A stretch of 64,000 nucleotides of DNA from Deltaproteobacteria bacterium (GCA_016177845.1 JACOUO010000011.1:700326-764325), one strand, 5' to 3'. Counted from the first letter of the stretch, positions 8,868 to 18,422 are shown. The notes: generated by a model from the sequence alone, not told the origin. Numbers and translations: made by a program.

Positions 8868-9821
8868 TCAGTTGCCCACCTTTGTAAACCTTGTCGATGG
8901 GCCGTACTCCCTTATCTCTTTTCCCGTAAGGTTTATGAAGACATCCTCAAGGCTCGGCTTTTTCAGGTTGATGGAGAGGATATTTGTCTCAAGCTTCTCA
9001 AAGAGCTTTGGTATGCACTTCTCGCCTGACTCGACAAGCACGGCAAGCCCTGTCTCAAGCTTCTTGGCCTTAAGCCCGAATTTTTCTTGTATTTCTACTT
9101 GCGCCCTTTCATCATCAGAGGTCTTTATATAGATGGTATCTCCCCTGAGATTTCTCTTAAGGTCGTCGGGCTTTGCGCAGGCGATTATCTGCCCATTATC
9201 TATTATTGCTATGCGGTCGCAGGCCTCTGCTTCCTGCATGTAGTGGGTTGTCATAAAAACTGTATTGCCCTCTGTCTTTTTCAGCTTTTTGATGAACTCC
9301 CAGACATGCGCCCTTGTCTGCGGGTCAAGCCCGAGGGTCGGCTCGTCAAGGAATAGCACCTTGGGCCTGTGGAGAAGTCCCCTTGCTATCTCAAGCCGCC
9401 TCTTCATGCCGCCGGAAAATTTCCTTACAAGGTCGTTCTTCCTGTCCCTAAGCCCAACTACTCCGAGTATCTCATCGATCCTCTCTTCAGAGAGCCTTTT
9501 TTCCATATTGTACATATAGCAATGGAACTTGAGGTTCTCATAGGCCGTCAGCTCGTTATCAAGAGTTATCTCCTGAAATACGAGGCCGATGGAAGAGCGC
9601 ACCTTGTGCGCCTCTTTACGGCAGTCAAAGCCGTTTACAAGGGCTATGCCCGAATCAAAGTTAAGGAGGGTGCAAAGGATATTGATGGTAGTGGTCTTGC
9701 CTGCGCCGTTCGGCCCTAAAAAGCCAAAGGTCTCCCCTTCGTTCACCTCAAAGGAGACTCCCCTTACAGCCTCTACGCTGTTATATCTTTTTACAAGGTT
9801 TTCTACTTTTATTATTGGCAT
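8868..9821 (-). CDS. ABC-2 type exporter ATPase (DrrA-like)
   Basis: 317 residues with Walker A GPNGAGKTTT, the Q-loop QEITLD, the ABC signature FSGGMKRRLEIARGL, Walker B VLFLDEPTLGLDP and the switch histidine in MTTHY. The C-terminal 90 residues form the extra domain common to DrrA-type exporters. It pairs with the permease 3 bp downstream and probably drives efflux. It is the first gene of a three-gene unit with the permease and rsmI. Confidence 0.92.
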   Translation of the reverse strand: MPIIKVENLVKRYNSVEAVRGVSFEVNEGETFGFLGPNGAGKTTTINILCTLLNFDSGIALVNGFDCRKEAHKVRSSIGLVFQEITLDNELTAYENLKFHCYMYNMEKRLSEERIDEILGVVGLRDRKNDLVRKFSGGMKRRLEIARGLLHRPKVLFLDEPTLGLDPQTRAHVWEFIKKLKKTEGNTVFMTTHYMQEAEACDRIAIIDNGQIIACAKPDDLKRNLRGDTIYIKTSDDERAQVEIQEKFGLKAKKLETGLAVLVESGEKCIPKLFEKLETNILSINLKKPSLEDVFINLTGKEIREYGPSTRFTKVGN

Positions 9822-9949
9822 TTTATGAAAAACCGAACACTTTCGAGCTATGAATTATAGCACAAAAAAGAAGGGAAAGACTATGGAGATTACAAACGAC
9901 CTTGGGTTAAAAAAGGGCAAAGACAAATCTGTGGCAATCACAAAATAAA

Positions 9950-9982
9950 AACCCCTTCATAGTTTTATATGAGGGGATTTGT
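9950..9982 (-). terminator. Intrinsic terminator downstream of phoR
   Basis: CCCCTTCATA pairs with TATGAGGGG with one bulge, followed on the minus strand by TTTTTATTTT. It lies 16 bp after the phoR stop. Because A-runs flank both sides it could act in both directions. Confidence 0.7.
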
Positions 9983-9997
9983 TTATCAGCTATGGAT

Positions 9998-11050
9998 CTA
10001 ATCGCACGCCTTCAGAGAAAAACTGAATGTTGAGCCTTTGCCCGGAGTGCTTTCCACATGGAGCTTGCCGTTATGCCCCTGTATTATGTGCTTAACTATC
10101 GCAAGTCCCAGGCCTGTTCCGCCCAGATCGCGGCTCCTGGCCTTATCTACCCTGTAGAACCTCTCAAAAATCCTCGGTATGTCATCAGCCGGGATACCGA
10201 AACCCGTATCCTTTACATTCACTTTTACATTGCCGTTATTCTTACCGGCATTAATGGATACATTACCGCCTGACGGCGTATACTTAATTGCGTTATCAAG
10301 GAGATTGACCATTACCTGCTCAAGCCTGTCCCTGTCGCCAAGTATCTTTGGAAGCCCGTCAGGTATCTGGGAAGAAAGCGTTATGCCCTTGTCCCTCGCC
10401 TGTTTCTCAAAACCTGTCGTTATGTAAAGTATCAGCTCTTTAAGGTCAACAGGGGCTGATACTATGGTCATCTGGTGCGACTCAAGCCTTGATAAGGTAA
10501 GCAGGTCGTCTATAAGCCTTGCCATTCTGGTTGCGTGCCTGTCAATGACCCTCAGGAACTCCTTAAGCGTTTCCTTGTCATCCATCCCGCCGTCAAGGAG
10601 CGTCTCCGAATACCCTTTGATGCTGGCAAGAGGCGTCCTCAGCTCATGGGAGACATTCGCCACGAAATCCTTTTTTATGGTCTCTACCCTCTTCTCCTCA
10701 GTTATATCCTGCAGGAATAAAAGAAGGCTGAAATCCTCTTTTTCCTTCAAGGGCACTACATGCACCTTGAAGAACCGCGAGGCTTCGCTTATCTCAATAT
10801 CCTCTGATTTCCCTCCCCTGCTCTGAAGGAAGTGATCTACCTTCTTAAGCAGGCTTGAGTTCTTTATTATCTCTCCTACAGGCTTATCTTCAACTCCATT
10901 GTCAATCGGGAAAGAGTTCAGGAAATACGGGTTTGCGTAAAGGGCGGCTCCCTCTTTATTGAGCACCAGAACTCCGGCCTGCATCTCCCTTGCAATTGTC
11001 TCAAGTATGATATTCTTGCCCACGCTAATCCTCTTTGAACCTGTATCCAA
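9998..11050 (-). CDS. phoR: PhoR-like histidine kinase without membrane segments
   Basis: The sensor kinase of a PhoR/PhoB-type pair. Residues about 15-125 are a PAS domain (GVLVLNKEGAALYANPYFL). HisKA follows with the phosphorylated histidine in FVANVSHELRTPLASIKGY, then HATPase_c with N box NLLDNAIKYTPSGG, G1 DTGFGIP and G2 GGTGLGLAIVK. At 350 residues it is shorter than typical PhoR because the N-terminal transmembrane anchor is absent, so the kinase is probably cytosolic. It overlaps phoB by 26 nt and ends the arsC-phoB-phoR operon. No pst or phoU gene is nearby, so phosphate as the signal is only an analogy. Confidence 0.85.
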   Translation of the reverse strand: MDTGSKRISVGKNIILETIAREMQAGVLVLNKEGAALYANPYFLNSFPIDNGVEDKPVGEIIKNSSLLKKVDHFLQSRGGKSEDIEISEASRFFKVHVVPLKEKEDFSLLLFLQDITEEKRVETIKKDFVANVSHELRTPLASIKGYSETLLDGGMDDKETLKEFLRVIDRHATRMARLIDDLLTLSRLESHQMTIVSAPVDLKELILYITTGFEKQARDKGITLSSQIPDGLPKILGDRDRLEQVMVNLLDNAIKYTPSGGNVSINAGKNNGNVKVNVKDTGFGIPADDIPRIFERFYRVDKARSRDLGGTGLGLAIVKHIIQGHNGKLHVESTPGKGSTFSFSLKACD

Positions 11051-11729
11051 CGCCTCTTACGGTCTCTATATATTTTCCCGCGCTCTTGAGTTTTGCCCTG
11101 AGCCTTCTGACATGAGTGTCAACAGTCCTTTGTATGACATAGCAGTCCTGCCCCCATGCCCTGTCAAGGATGGTATCCCTTGAAAGCACCCTGCCCTTTG
11201 CCTCAAGCAGTTCGGTCAGGAGCTTGAACTCGGTTGATGAAAGGACTATCTGCGCCCCGTTTACCGTTACCTTATGCCTCGAATAATCTACGGAAAGTTC
11301 GTTGAATGAAATTATCTTATCTGATGAAACGGGAGTTTCCTTGGGCTCAGCCGATCTTTTCAGGACAGCCCTCACCCGCAGTATCAACTCCCTCGGGCTG
11401 AACGGTTTTGTTATGTAGTCCTCTGCGCCAAGCTCAAAGCCGATTACCTTATCGACCTCTTCGCCCTTTGCGGTAAGCATTATGACAGGAATCGGATGGG
11501 TGGATTCTTTGTTCTTAAGCCTCCTTAAGACCTCTGTGCCTTCCATGTTGGGAAGCATTATATCGAGGACTATCAGGTCAGGCTTCTTTAATTTCGCAAG
11601 CTCTATTGCCTCCGGCCCGTCCTTTGCCAAAAGCACGGTAAAGCCGGCCTTCTTTAAATTATAATCAAGGAGGTTTAAAATATCGCTCTCATCGTCTACA
11701 ACGAGTATCTTAATCTCCTGTTTCTGCAC
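11025..11729 (-). CDS. phoB: PhoB-family response regulator
   Basis: 234 residues: a receiver domain (residues 5-125) with acidic pair DDESD, phosphoacceptor aspartate in LIVLDIMLPNMEG and the conserved lysine in TKPFSPREL, then an OmpR/PhoB winged-helix DNA-binding domain (145-232) ending VRGVGYRFKED. It overlaps the kinase gene by 26 nt and arsC by 20 nt, so the three are one translationally coupled unit. Target genes are not evident. Confidence 0.9.
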   Translation of the reverse strand: MQKQEIKILVVDDESDILNLLDYNLKKAGFTVLLAKDGPEAIELAKLKKPDLIVLDIMLPNMEGTEVLRRLKNKESTHPIPVIMLTAKGEEVDKVIGFELGAEDYITKPFSPRELILRVRAVLKRSAEPKETPVSSDKIISFNELSVDYSRHKVTVNGAQIVLSSTEFKLLTELLEAKGRVLSRDTILDRAWGQDCYVIQRTVDTHVRRLRAKLKSAGKYIETVRGVGYRFKED

Positions 11730-12132
11730 TTATCAGTTCCTTTACCTTGTTTTCTATATCGTCCCTCACGCGCTGCATCACTTCCCACGGCCTTCCGAGC
11801 GGGTCGTCTATCTTCCAGTCTATCTTCTTACCTTTGAAGTCAACCGGACATAGCATATCGGCTGAACAGCATCCGAGCGTCACCACGACATCAGCCCAGC
11901 CTATCATCTCTTCAGTCACCTGCTTTGAGGTGTGACCTGAGATATCTATTCCCTTCTCAGCCATTGCCTTGATGGTATTCCGGTTCACAATGCCTGAGGC
12001 TGAAGTACCCGCGCTCTGCACTTCCACCTTGCCTTTTCCGTGGATTTCAGCGAAGCCCTCTGCCATCTGGCTTCTGCAGGTATTGCCAACGCAGACAAAC
12101 AATATTTTTCTAAGACTTTTCTCAGCCGCCAT
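11710..12132 (-). CDS. arsC: Arsenate reductase of the low-molecular-weight phosphatase type (ArsC)
   Basis: 140 residues with the phosphatase P-loop CVGNTCRSQMAEG near residue 14, and a second redox cysteine region TLGCCSADMLCPVDFKGKK near residues 85-103 matching the Cys82/Cys89 pair of thioredoxin-coupled ArsC. The DPLG segment supplies the general-acid aspartate. The enzyme would reduce arsenate to arsenite using thioredoxin. It is the first gene of an overlapping operon with phoB and phoR, and no ArsB/Acr3 or ArsR gene is in view. A plain protein-tyrosine phosphatase is less likely given the extra cysteines. Confidence 0.85.
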   Translation of the reverse strand: MAAEKSLRKILFVCVGNTCRSQMAEGFAEIHGKGKVEVQSAGTSASGIVNRNTIKAMAEKGIDISGHTSKQVTEEMIGWADVVVTLGCCSADMLCPVDFKGKKIDWKIDDPLGRPWEVMQRVRDDIENKVKELISAETGD

Positions 12133-12230
12133 ATCAATACCTTTTATTTATCGTTCAATATTCTTTTTTAACACAATGCAAGGACAAGGGCAAGTTGATT
12201 GGTGTTCTGAGACAGCTCCAGGTTAATAGA

Positions 12231-12263
12231 ATAAAAAAAGCCCGGCTTGTAAAAGCCGGGCTT
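12231..12263 (-). terminator. Intrinsic terminator of nfnAB
   Basis: Perfect stem AAGCCCGGCTT / AAGCCGGGCTT with a four-base loop, followed on the minus strand by seven T. It lies 17 bp after the nfnB stop. Confidence 0.9.
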
Positions 12264-12279
12264 AAGAGTGACATTTATC

Positions 12280-13698
12280 TTACCATACCCCTGTTGTGAG
12301 GTATTCATGAATGGAATCTGCGGCCCTTCTGCCGTCTCCCATCGCGAGGATGACGGTAGCGCCTCCCCTTACGATGTCTCCGCCTGAGAACACGCCCTGT
12401 TTGCTGGTGCGCCCAGTATCAGGATTTACGGTGATATTGCCCCATTTGTTGACCTTGATATCAGGCGTTGTCTGCGGGATAAGCGGGTTTGCGCCGTTGC
12501 CAATGGCAACGATTGCCACATCCGCGTCAATCAAATACTCAGAGCCTTTTACCTCTACAGGCCTTCTCCTACCTGATTCATCAGGCTCTCCAAGCTCCAT
12601 CTTAACGACCTCAACTGCTTTAAGCCTTCCGTCCTGGTCCCCGATAAACCTCTTGGGATTTGTAAGAAGCTGGAACTTAAGCCCTTCTTCCTCTCCGTGA
12701 TGGACTTCCTCGGCCCTTGCCGGAAGCTCTTCCCTTGAACGCCTGTAAACGATAGTGACCTCTTCGGGGCACAGCCTCAGAGCTGTGCGCGCTGAGTCCA
12801 TGGCAGTATTGCCGCCGCCTATAACCACGACCTTCTTACCCCTTATGATGGGTGTATCAAATTCAGGGAACTGATAAGCCTTCATCAGGTTTACCCTTGT
12901 AAGGTATTCGTTTGCCGAATAAACACCCGAGAAGTTCTCTCCGGGTATGTTCATGAAATTGGGAAGTCCTGCGCCTGAGCCTACGAAAACAGCTCCGTAG
13001 CCATTGGCAAGAAGCTCATCTATTGTCTCAAGCTTGCCTACGACAGCATTGAGGACTATCTCTACTCCCATGCGTTTGAGGTACTCGACTTCAGACTGCA
13101 CAATCCTCTTGGGAAGCCTGAACTCAGGGATGCCGTACATAAGAACGCCGCCTGCGGTGTGGAGTGCCTCAAAGACCGTAACCTTGTGGCCTTTCTTTAC
13201 GAGGTCGCCCGCAACTGTCAAGCCCGCGGGCCCCGCGCCTACGACAGCTACTTTCTTGCCTGTCCACTTTGGTATTTCAGGGACAGTCACTTCACCGTGC
13301 TCACGCTCATAATCAGCCGCGAACCTCTCAAGCCTTCCGATTGAGACTGACTCGCCTTTCTTGCCGATAATGCAGACCTTCTCGCACTGGTCTTCCTGCG
13401 GGCAGACCCTGCCGCATACCGCGGGCAGCCCGTTTGTCTCTTTGATCTTATGGGCAGCTTCAAGGAACTTGCCCTCTGCTATCAATCTGATAAACCAGGG
13501 TATGTCTATATTGACAGGACATCCGCCGACGCACAGAGGCTTTTTGCACTGTATGCACCTTTTTGCCTCTTCCATTGCCTGCTCGGCTGTATATCCGTAA
13601 GGGACTTCAAAAAAGTTCTTTATTCTTTCATGCGGGTGCTGCTCAGGCATGGACTGCCTGGGTATCTTCATCCGTTCTTTGGTCTCATTCGGGTCCAT
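12280..13698 (-). CDS. nfnB: NfnB: NADPH-binding large subunit of NADH-dependent ferredoxin:NADP+ oxidoreductase
   Basis: 472 residues of the GltD/SudA family. The N-terminus carries two [4Fe-4S] cysteine sets (CIQCKKPLCVGGCP near 50 and CGRVCPQEDQCEKVC near 94), followed by FAD (VVGAGPAGLTVAGDL) and NADPH (VVIGGGNTAMDSAR) dinucleotide folds. Alone it could be read as a glutamate synthase small subunit. However, the NfnA homologue lies 58 bp upstream on the same strand, no gltB is near, and the length matches NfnB of known bifurcating complexes. The complex couples exergonic NADPH/NADH chemistry to ferredoxin reduction in the cytosol. Confidence 0.88.
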   Translation of the reverse strand: MDPNETKERMKIPRQSMPEQHPHERIKNFFEVPYGYTAEQAMEEAKRCIQCKKPLCVGGCPVNIDIPWFIRLIAEGKFLEAAHKIKETNGLPAVCGRVCPQEDQCEKVCIIGKKGESVSIGRLERFAADYEREHGEVTVPEIPKWTGKKVAVVGAGPAGLTVAGDLVKKGHKVTVFEALHTAGGVLMYGIPEFRLPKRIVQSEVEYLKRMGVEIVLNAVVGKLETIDELLANGYGAVFVGSGAGLPNFMNIPGENFSGVYSANEYLTRVNLMKAYQFPEFDTPIIRGKKVVVIGGGNTAMDSARTALRLCPEEVTIVYRRSREELPARAEEVHHGEEEGLKFQLLTNPKRFIGDQDGRLKAVEVVKMELGEPDESGRRRPVEVKGSEYLIDADVAIVAIGNGANPLIPQTTPDIKVNKWGNITVNPDTGRTSKQGVFSGGDIVRGGATVILAMGDGRRAADSIHEYLTTGVW

Positions 13699-13756
13699 CA
13701 GGTTTTGCTCCTTTTCAAATGTTGTCCAAGTCTTTTAATATTTCAAGGCCTTAGCG

Positions 13757-14602
13757 CTATTCGTAGCACTTGGCGCCTTCGTGATAGGTGAACTCTTCCA
13801 TTGCCAGTTTTTCTTCTTTCATATAACTGCGGTTCCTCAATACCAGCTCTTCGAAGTTGACCTCATGCCCATTAAACTCAGGGCCGTCAACGCAAACGAA
13901 CTGGTTCTTGCCCCCAACCGTTACCCTGCACGCTCCGCACATTCCTGTGCCGTCGACCATGATTGGGTTAAGGCTTACCATTGTGTGGATGTTGTACGGC
14001 TTAGTAGTGTTGCTCACCGCCCTCATCATGGGCACAGGGCCGATGCCTACTACAACGCCAATCTTCATGCCCTCATCGATAAAGTTCTGCAAAACCTGAG
14101 TTACAAAACCGTGGTGCCCGTAGCTTCCGTCATCTGTTGTTATATAGAGCTCATCGCTTGCCTGTTTCATCTCATCTTCAAGGATGAGAAGGCTCTTTGT
14201 CCTTGCGCCGATTATTGATATGACCTTGTTGCCTGCGGCCTTAAGGGCCTTGGCTATCGGAAGCACCGGGGCTGTACCGATGCCGCCTCCTACGCAGACA
14301 GCAATCCCGAAGTTCTCTATGTGTGTGGGCTTTCCAAGCGGGCCGACCACATCAAGTATGGAATCGCCTGTAACCATATCACCGAGGATGGCTGTTGATT
14401 TGCCGACTTCCTGCATAATGATGGTAATGGTGCCTTCCTTCTCGTCTGAGTCAACTATAGTAAGAGGTATCCTCTCTCCATGCTCGTTCATCCTGAGGAC
14501 CACGAACTGGCCTGCCTTCCTCTTTTTTGCGATTAACGGCGCCTTTATCTTGAATTGATAGACCGTATGCGCAAGTTCTTTCTTCTCTGTTATTTCAAAC
14601 AT
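13757..14602 (-). CDS. nfnA: NfnA: FAD/[2Fe-2S] small subunit of the bifurcating transhydrogenase
   Basis: 281 residues of the ferredoxin-NADP reductase/PyrK family. There is an N-terminal flavin-binding barrel with RIPLTI near residue 45, an NAD-binding half with VGGGIGTAPVLPIAKAL near 106, and a C-terminal [2Fe-2S] site where three cysteines lie in GMCGACRVTVGGKNQFVC plus a preceding loop. It is the first gene of the two-gene nfnAB unit. As in the Thermotoga enzyme, it would bind NAD(H) and the 2Fe-2S centre. The DHOD electron-transfer subunit is the alternative, but pyrD is absent nearby. Confidence 0.88.
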   Translation of the reverse strand: MFEITEKKELAHTVYQFKIKAPLIAKKRKAGQFVVLRMNEHGERIPLTIVDSDEKEGTITIIMQEVGKSTAILGDMVTGDSILDVVGPLGKPTHIENFGIAVCVGGGIGTAPVLPIAKALKAAGNKVISIIGARTKSLLILEDEMKQASDELYITTDDGSYGHHGFVTQVLQNFIDEGMKIGVVVGIGPVPMMRAVSNTTKPYNIHTMVSLNPIMVDGTGMCGACRVTVGGKNQFVCVDGPEFNGHEVNFEELVLRNRSYMKEEKLAMEEFTYHEGAKCYE

Positions 14603-14693
14603 GATGAACTCCTTTTTATGATCGCTTTCGGCAATTTATCTGTTTTGAAAAGCGGCTGAATATTATCAGAATTACTTTTATAACGCAACAAAA

Positions 14694-15431
14694 TCATGCG
14701 CTTAAAAGAATCCAGAATTCCTTGTTTCCTTTTGCCCCTGTTATCGGGCTCTCCGTATGTCCGATGGCCTTGTAGCCTTCCCCTTCGGCAAATTCCGTAA
14801 TCCTGTCGATTACAGCTTTGTGCTTCTCAGGGTCTTTTACGATGCCGCCTTTGCCGACCTGGCCTTTGCCAACCTCGAACTGCGGCTTTATGAGGGCAAG
14901 CACAAGCCCTCCTTCCTTCAAAAACTCCTTTACCTTCGGAAGCACCTTCTCAAGAGAGATGAACGAGACATCGATGACCGCCATGTCCACCCTCTCTCCG
15001 ACCTCGTTAAAATCCATGTACCTGATATTTTTTTCCTCAAGCACACAGACCCGCGGGTCGTTCCTCAGGCTTATATCCAGAATGCCTTTGCCTACATCGA
15101 TGGCAAATATCTTTTTTGCGCCCCTTTTAAGGAGGCAATCAGTAAAGCCGCCCGTTGATGAGCCGACATCCATTATTACAAGGCCGTCTGCAACTACATT
15201 GAACTTATCAAGCGCGCCCGTAAGCTTTATGCCGCCCCTGCTTACAAACGGGACTTCTTCCTTCAGCGTGATAAGGCTTTCCGGATTTACTTCCTTTCCT
15301 GCCTTATCTACCATCTCCCCATTGACAAGGACCTTGCCCGCCATTATGAGGGCCTGGGCCTTCTGGCGGCTGCCCACCAGTCCTTTTTCAAAAAGGAGCG
15401 TATCTATCCTGACTTTTGGGGGCTTTTTCAT
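14694..15431 (-). CDS. tlyA: TlyA family rRNA 2'-O-methyltransferase / hemolysin A homologue
   Basis: 245 residues: an N-terminal S4 RNA-binding domain (RIDTLLFEKGLVGSRQKAQALIMAGKV) then an FtsJ-type SAM methyltransferase domain with VIMDVGSSTGGFTDCLLKRGAK near residue 88. TlyA methylates C1409 of 16S rRNA and, in some species, C1920 of 23S rRNA. It follows dxs by 5 bp, and the ispA-dxs-tlyA order is widely conserved. The hemolysin name is historical. Confidence 0.92.
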   Translation of the reverse strand: MKKPPKVRIDTLLFEKGLVGSRQKAQALIMAGKVLVNGEMVDKAGKEVNPESLITLKEEVPFVSRGGIKLTGALDKFNVVADGLVIMDVGSSTGGFTDCLLKRGAKKIFAIDVGKGILDISLRNDPRVCVLEEKNIRYMDFNEVGERVDMAVIDVSFISLEKVLPKVKEFLKEGGLVLALIKPQFEVGKGQVGKGGIVKDPEKHKAVIDRITEFAEGEGYKAIGHTESPITGAKGNKEFWILLSA

Positions 15432-15436
15432 ATTAT

Positions 15437-17332
15437 CTAAAAAGCCACTTTGATTGACTTTTTATTCTCTCTTAGTATAGATTTTACCGCTTCCTCAATC
15501 CCTTCGGCATTGAGGCCGTACTTTGCCCTAAGTTCGTCCTGAGTGCCGTGCTCAACAAACTCATCAGGCACGCCAATCCTCTTTACGGGGATTTTTACGC
15601 CGTGCTCTTCAAGCAGTTCCAATACCGCGCTTCCGAACCCGCCCTGAAGCGCGTTCTCCTCAACCGTTATTATGCCGCCTGTTGAGGCAGCCGCATCCAA
15701 TATGCACTCATGGTCAAGCGGCTTTACGAAACGGCAGTTTATAAGCCCGGCCTTTATGCCTTCCTTCTCAAGCATCTCAATAGCTGAGATAGCGGGATAG
15801 ACCATTGTGCCAAGGGCAAGTATCGTAATATCAGGGCCCGTCTTTAATACCTCTGCCTTACCTGCAGGGATTTCCCTGAGCGCGCCTGTCGTGTCAACGC
15901 CAAGGCATGTGCCCCTCGGATACCTTATCGCTGTCGGCTTCCCGTATCTTACGGCTGAATACAATAGGTGCCTGAGTTCATCTTCATCTTTGGGAGCCGC
16001 AATTACCATGTTAGGTATGTGCCTTAAAAAAGATATATCAAAAAGTCCGTGGTGAGTTGCCCCGTCAGCGCCCACTATTCCTGCCCTGTCCATTGCGATT
16101 ACAACAGGCAGATTCTGAAGGCAGACATCATGGAAGACCTCGTCATACGCCCTCTGGAGGAATGTGGAATAGATTGCGGTAACAGGGACAAAACCCTCTT
16201 TTGCAAGCCCTGCCGCAAAAGTAAGGGCGTGCTGTTCAGCTATGCCTACATCGAAAAACCTGTCTGGATATTTCTCTGCAAACTGGGCAAGGCCTGTTCC
16301 TTCGGGCATTGCCGCTGTAATGGCAACTACCTTCTCATCCTTCTCGGCAATCTCAAGAAGTGTTGAGCTGAATACCTTTGTGTACGAAGGCTTTGATTTT
16401 TTCTTGGGCCTGCCAGTCTCAAGCACGAACGGGCCTACGCCGTGGAAAGACGCAGGGTCTTCCTCAGCGGGCAGATAGCCCTTTCCCTTCTTGGTTGCCA
16501 CATGGACAAGTATCGGGCCTTTTATGTCATTTAAATCCTGAAAAGTCTTTATGAGCGATTCAATATCATGCCCATCAATAGGGCCTAAATAATGAAAACC
16601 AAGCCCTTCGAACAACATGCCCGGGGTCAGGAGCGTTATCAACGAATCCTCCGCCCTTTTGGCTATACCCATGAGCTTGTCGCCAATCCTTGGGATTGAC
16701 TTGATAAAGGATTCCACCTCTTTCTTGAGCATTGTGGCGAAGCGGCCTGTAAGTTTCCTGCTTAGGAATGAAGAGAGAGCGCCTACATTTCTGGAGATGC
16801 TCATCTCGTTATCGTTCAGTATTACAATAATGTCTTTTTTCAGATGCCCTGCCTGGTTCAATCCCTCAAAGGCAAGTCCGGCTGTCATCGAGCCGTCGCC
16901 TATAATAGGGATTACCTTATACCTCTTTCCGTGCAGGTCGCGCGCGGCTGCCATGCCGAGAGCGGCTGAAATGGAAGTTGAGGAATGGCCAACGCCAAAT
17001 GCGTCATGTTCGCTTTCAGCCGGCTTCGGAAATCCGCTTATGCCGCCGAACTGCCTTAGCGTATGGAAGTCTTTTCTTCTGCCTGTAAGTATTTTATGCG
17101 GATATGCCTGATGGCCTACATCCCAGATTATTTTGTCGTGCGGAGAATTGAAAACATAATGGAGCGCGATTGTAAGCTCGACAGCGCCAAGGCTTGATGC
17201 AAGATGCCCCCCTGATTCAGATACCACCTCAAGTATGAGTTCCCTTATGTCAGCCGCAAGCTGCGGCAGCTTCTGCACCTCTATGGCTTTGAGATCAGCG
17301 GGAGAGTCTATCGTATCAAGCAATTTACGCAT
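15437..17332 (-). CDS. dxs: 1-deoxy-D-xylulose-5-phosphate synthase
   Basis: 631 residues, the usual length. The enzyme condenses pyruvate and glyceraldehyde-3-phosphate, with thiamine diphosphate, in the first step of the MEP isoprenoid pathway. Visible motifs are [14 protein letters not shown] (near 75), the ThDP-binding [18 protein letters not shown] (near 147) and the transketolase-like middle domain with [15 protein letters not shown] (near 400). It lies 17 bp after ispA and 5 bp before tlyA. The stretch is ordinary and complete. Confidence 0.96.
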   Translation of the reverse strand: MRKLLDTIDSPADLKAIEVQKLPQLAADIRELILEVVSESGGHLASSLGAVELTIALHYVFNSPHDKIIWDVGHQAYPHKILTGRRKDFHTLRQFGGISGFPKPAESEHDAFGVGHSSTSISAALGMAAARDLHGKRYKVIPIIGDGSMTAGLAFEGLNQAGHLKKDIIVILNDNEMSISRNVGALSSFLSRKLTGRFATMLKKEVESFIKSIPRIGDKLMGIAKRAEDSLITLLTPGMLFEGLGFHYLGPIDGHDIESLIKTFQDLNDIKGPILVHVATKKGKGYLPAEEDPASFHGVGPFVLETGRPKKKSKPSYTKVFSSTLLEIAEKDEKVVAITAAMPEGTGLAQFAEKYPDRFFDVGIAEQHALTFAAGLAKEGFVPVTAIYSTFLQRAYDEVFHDVCLQNLPVVIAMDRAGIVGADGATHHGLFDISFLRHIPNMVIAAPKDEDELRHLLYSAVRYGKPTAIRYPRGTCLGVDTTGALREIPAGKAEVLKTGPDITILALGTMVYPAISAIEMLEKEGIKAGLINCRFVKPLDHECILDAAASTGGIITVEENALQGGFGSAVLELLEEHGVKIPVKRIGVPDEFVEHGTQDELRAKYGLNAEGIEEAVKSILRENKKSIKVAF

Positions 17333-17349
17333 CTTTTTTTAACTACCTG

Positions 17350-18231
17350 TTATTTCTTTCTATCCACTATGAATCGGGCGATTGCCCGCAGCGGGTCTGC
17401 TTTATGGTCAAAACCTGAAAGCGAACTTACGGCAATATCCGCAAGCTCCGCGGCTCTCCTCTTTGCTTCAACAATGCCTATCAGCGCAGGATAAGTCGCC
17501 TTGCCCTTTTTCTCATCTCCGCCTGTAGCCTTGCCCATCTCCTCAGCCGAGCCTTCGACATCGAGGATGTCATCGGCTATCTGAAAGGCAAGCCCTATTG
17601 CCCTGCCGTAATGCGTAAGGCTCTCAAGCTCTTCTTTTGAAGCGCCTCCGAGCATTGCCCCGCACCGTACGGCGCCGAGTATAAGCTCGCCTGTCTTGTG
17701 TATGTGTATGTATTCGAGCACGGGAAAAGCAATATCCTTTCCCTCTGATTCGATATCAACGACCTGCCCGCCTATCATGCCCATGGACCCTGCTGCCTTG
17801 GCAAGCTCTAAGGTGGCATTTGCAAGAGCGGTCTTATCTGTGATTTCTGTTTTAGCTATTATTTCAAAAGCGGCTGTAAGAAGTCCGTCGCCCGCGAGGA
17901 TGGCTATCGCCTCACCGAACATCTTGTGGCAGGTAGGCCTTCCCCTTCTCAGGTCATCGTTGTCAATTGCAGGCAGGTCATCATGGATGAGAGAATATGT
18001 GTGTATGCATTCAAATGCGCAGGCTGTGTTGAGCGCCGCATCGGGGCTGCCCCCGACCGCCTCGGCAGAAGCAAGGACAAGCACCGGCCTTATCCTTTTT
18101 CCGCCTGCAAACATGCTGTAGCGCATCGCCTTATGCAGGCTCTGCGGGTATTCGTCTTCCTTTGGGAGAAGCCTGTCCAATCCTTTGTTTACTAATTGAG
18201 CCTGCTGCGCTAAATAACTTTCAAGATTCAA
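17350..18231 (-). CDS. ispA: Polyprenyl diphosphate synthase (farnesyl/geranylgeranyl type)
   Basis: 293 residues with both aspartate-rich metal-binding motifs: HDDLPAIDNDDLRRGRP near residue 90 and QIADDILDVEGS near 225, plus GGKRIRPVLVL near 43. It elongates allylic diphosphates with isopentenyl diphosphate. It starts the ispA-dxs-tlyA operon. The chain-length specificity (C15 or C20) cannot be read with certainty. No xseAB genes precede it, unlike the usual arrangement. Confidence 0.92.
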   Translation of the reverse strand: MNLESYLAQQAQLVNKGLDRLLPKEDEYPQSLHKAMRYSMFAGGKRIRPVLVLASAEAVGGSPDAALNTACAFECIHTYSLIHDDLPAIDNDDLRRGRPTCHKMFGEAIAILAGDGLLTAAFEIIAKTEITDKTALANATLELAKAAGSMGMIGGQVVDIESEGKDIAFPVLEYIHIHKTGELILGAVRCGAMLGGASKEELESLTHYGRAIGLAFQIADDILDVEGSAEEMGKATGGDEKKGKATYPALIGIVEAKRRAAELADIAVSSLSGFDHKADPLRAIARFIVDRKK

Positions 18232-18422
18232 ACTGCCTCTCTTCCGGCCATTCGGCTTCCGGCTTGCTTGCGCTCTATCGCTGCCGGTTTCCGCTGCATC
18301 TGTATTAGGAATTTCCGCCTATACGGTAAAATATATGATAACAGAATACTAAATCAATTACAAGATTACAATATGCCGTAAAACAAGGGAATTAACCAAT
18401 GAATCAGAGGGAAAAAAGGCAA

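Noticed and set aside
11710-12132. Simple low-molecular-weight protein tyrosine phosphatase
   Set aside because: The additional cysteine pair after the P-loop region fits thioredoxin-coupled arsenate reductase better.
12280-13698. Glutamate synthase small subunit (GltD)
   Set aside because: The NfnA partner lies directly upstream and no large glutamate synthase gene is present, so NfnB is the better name.
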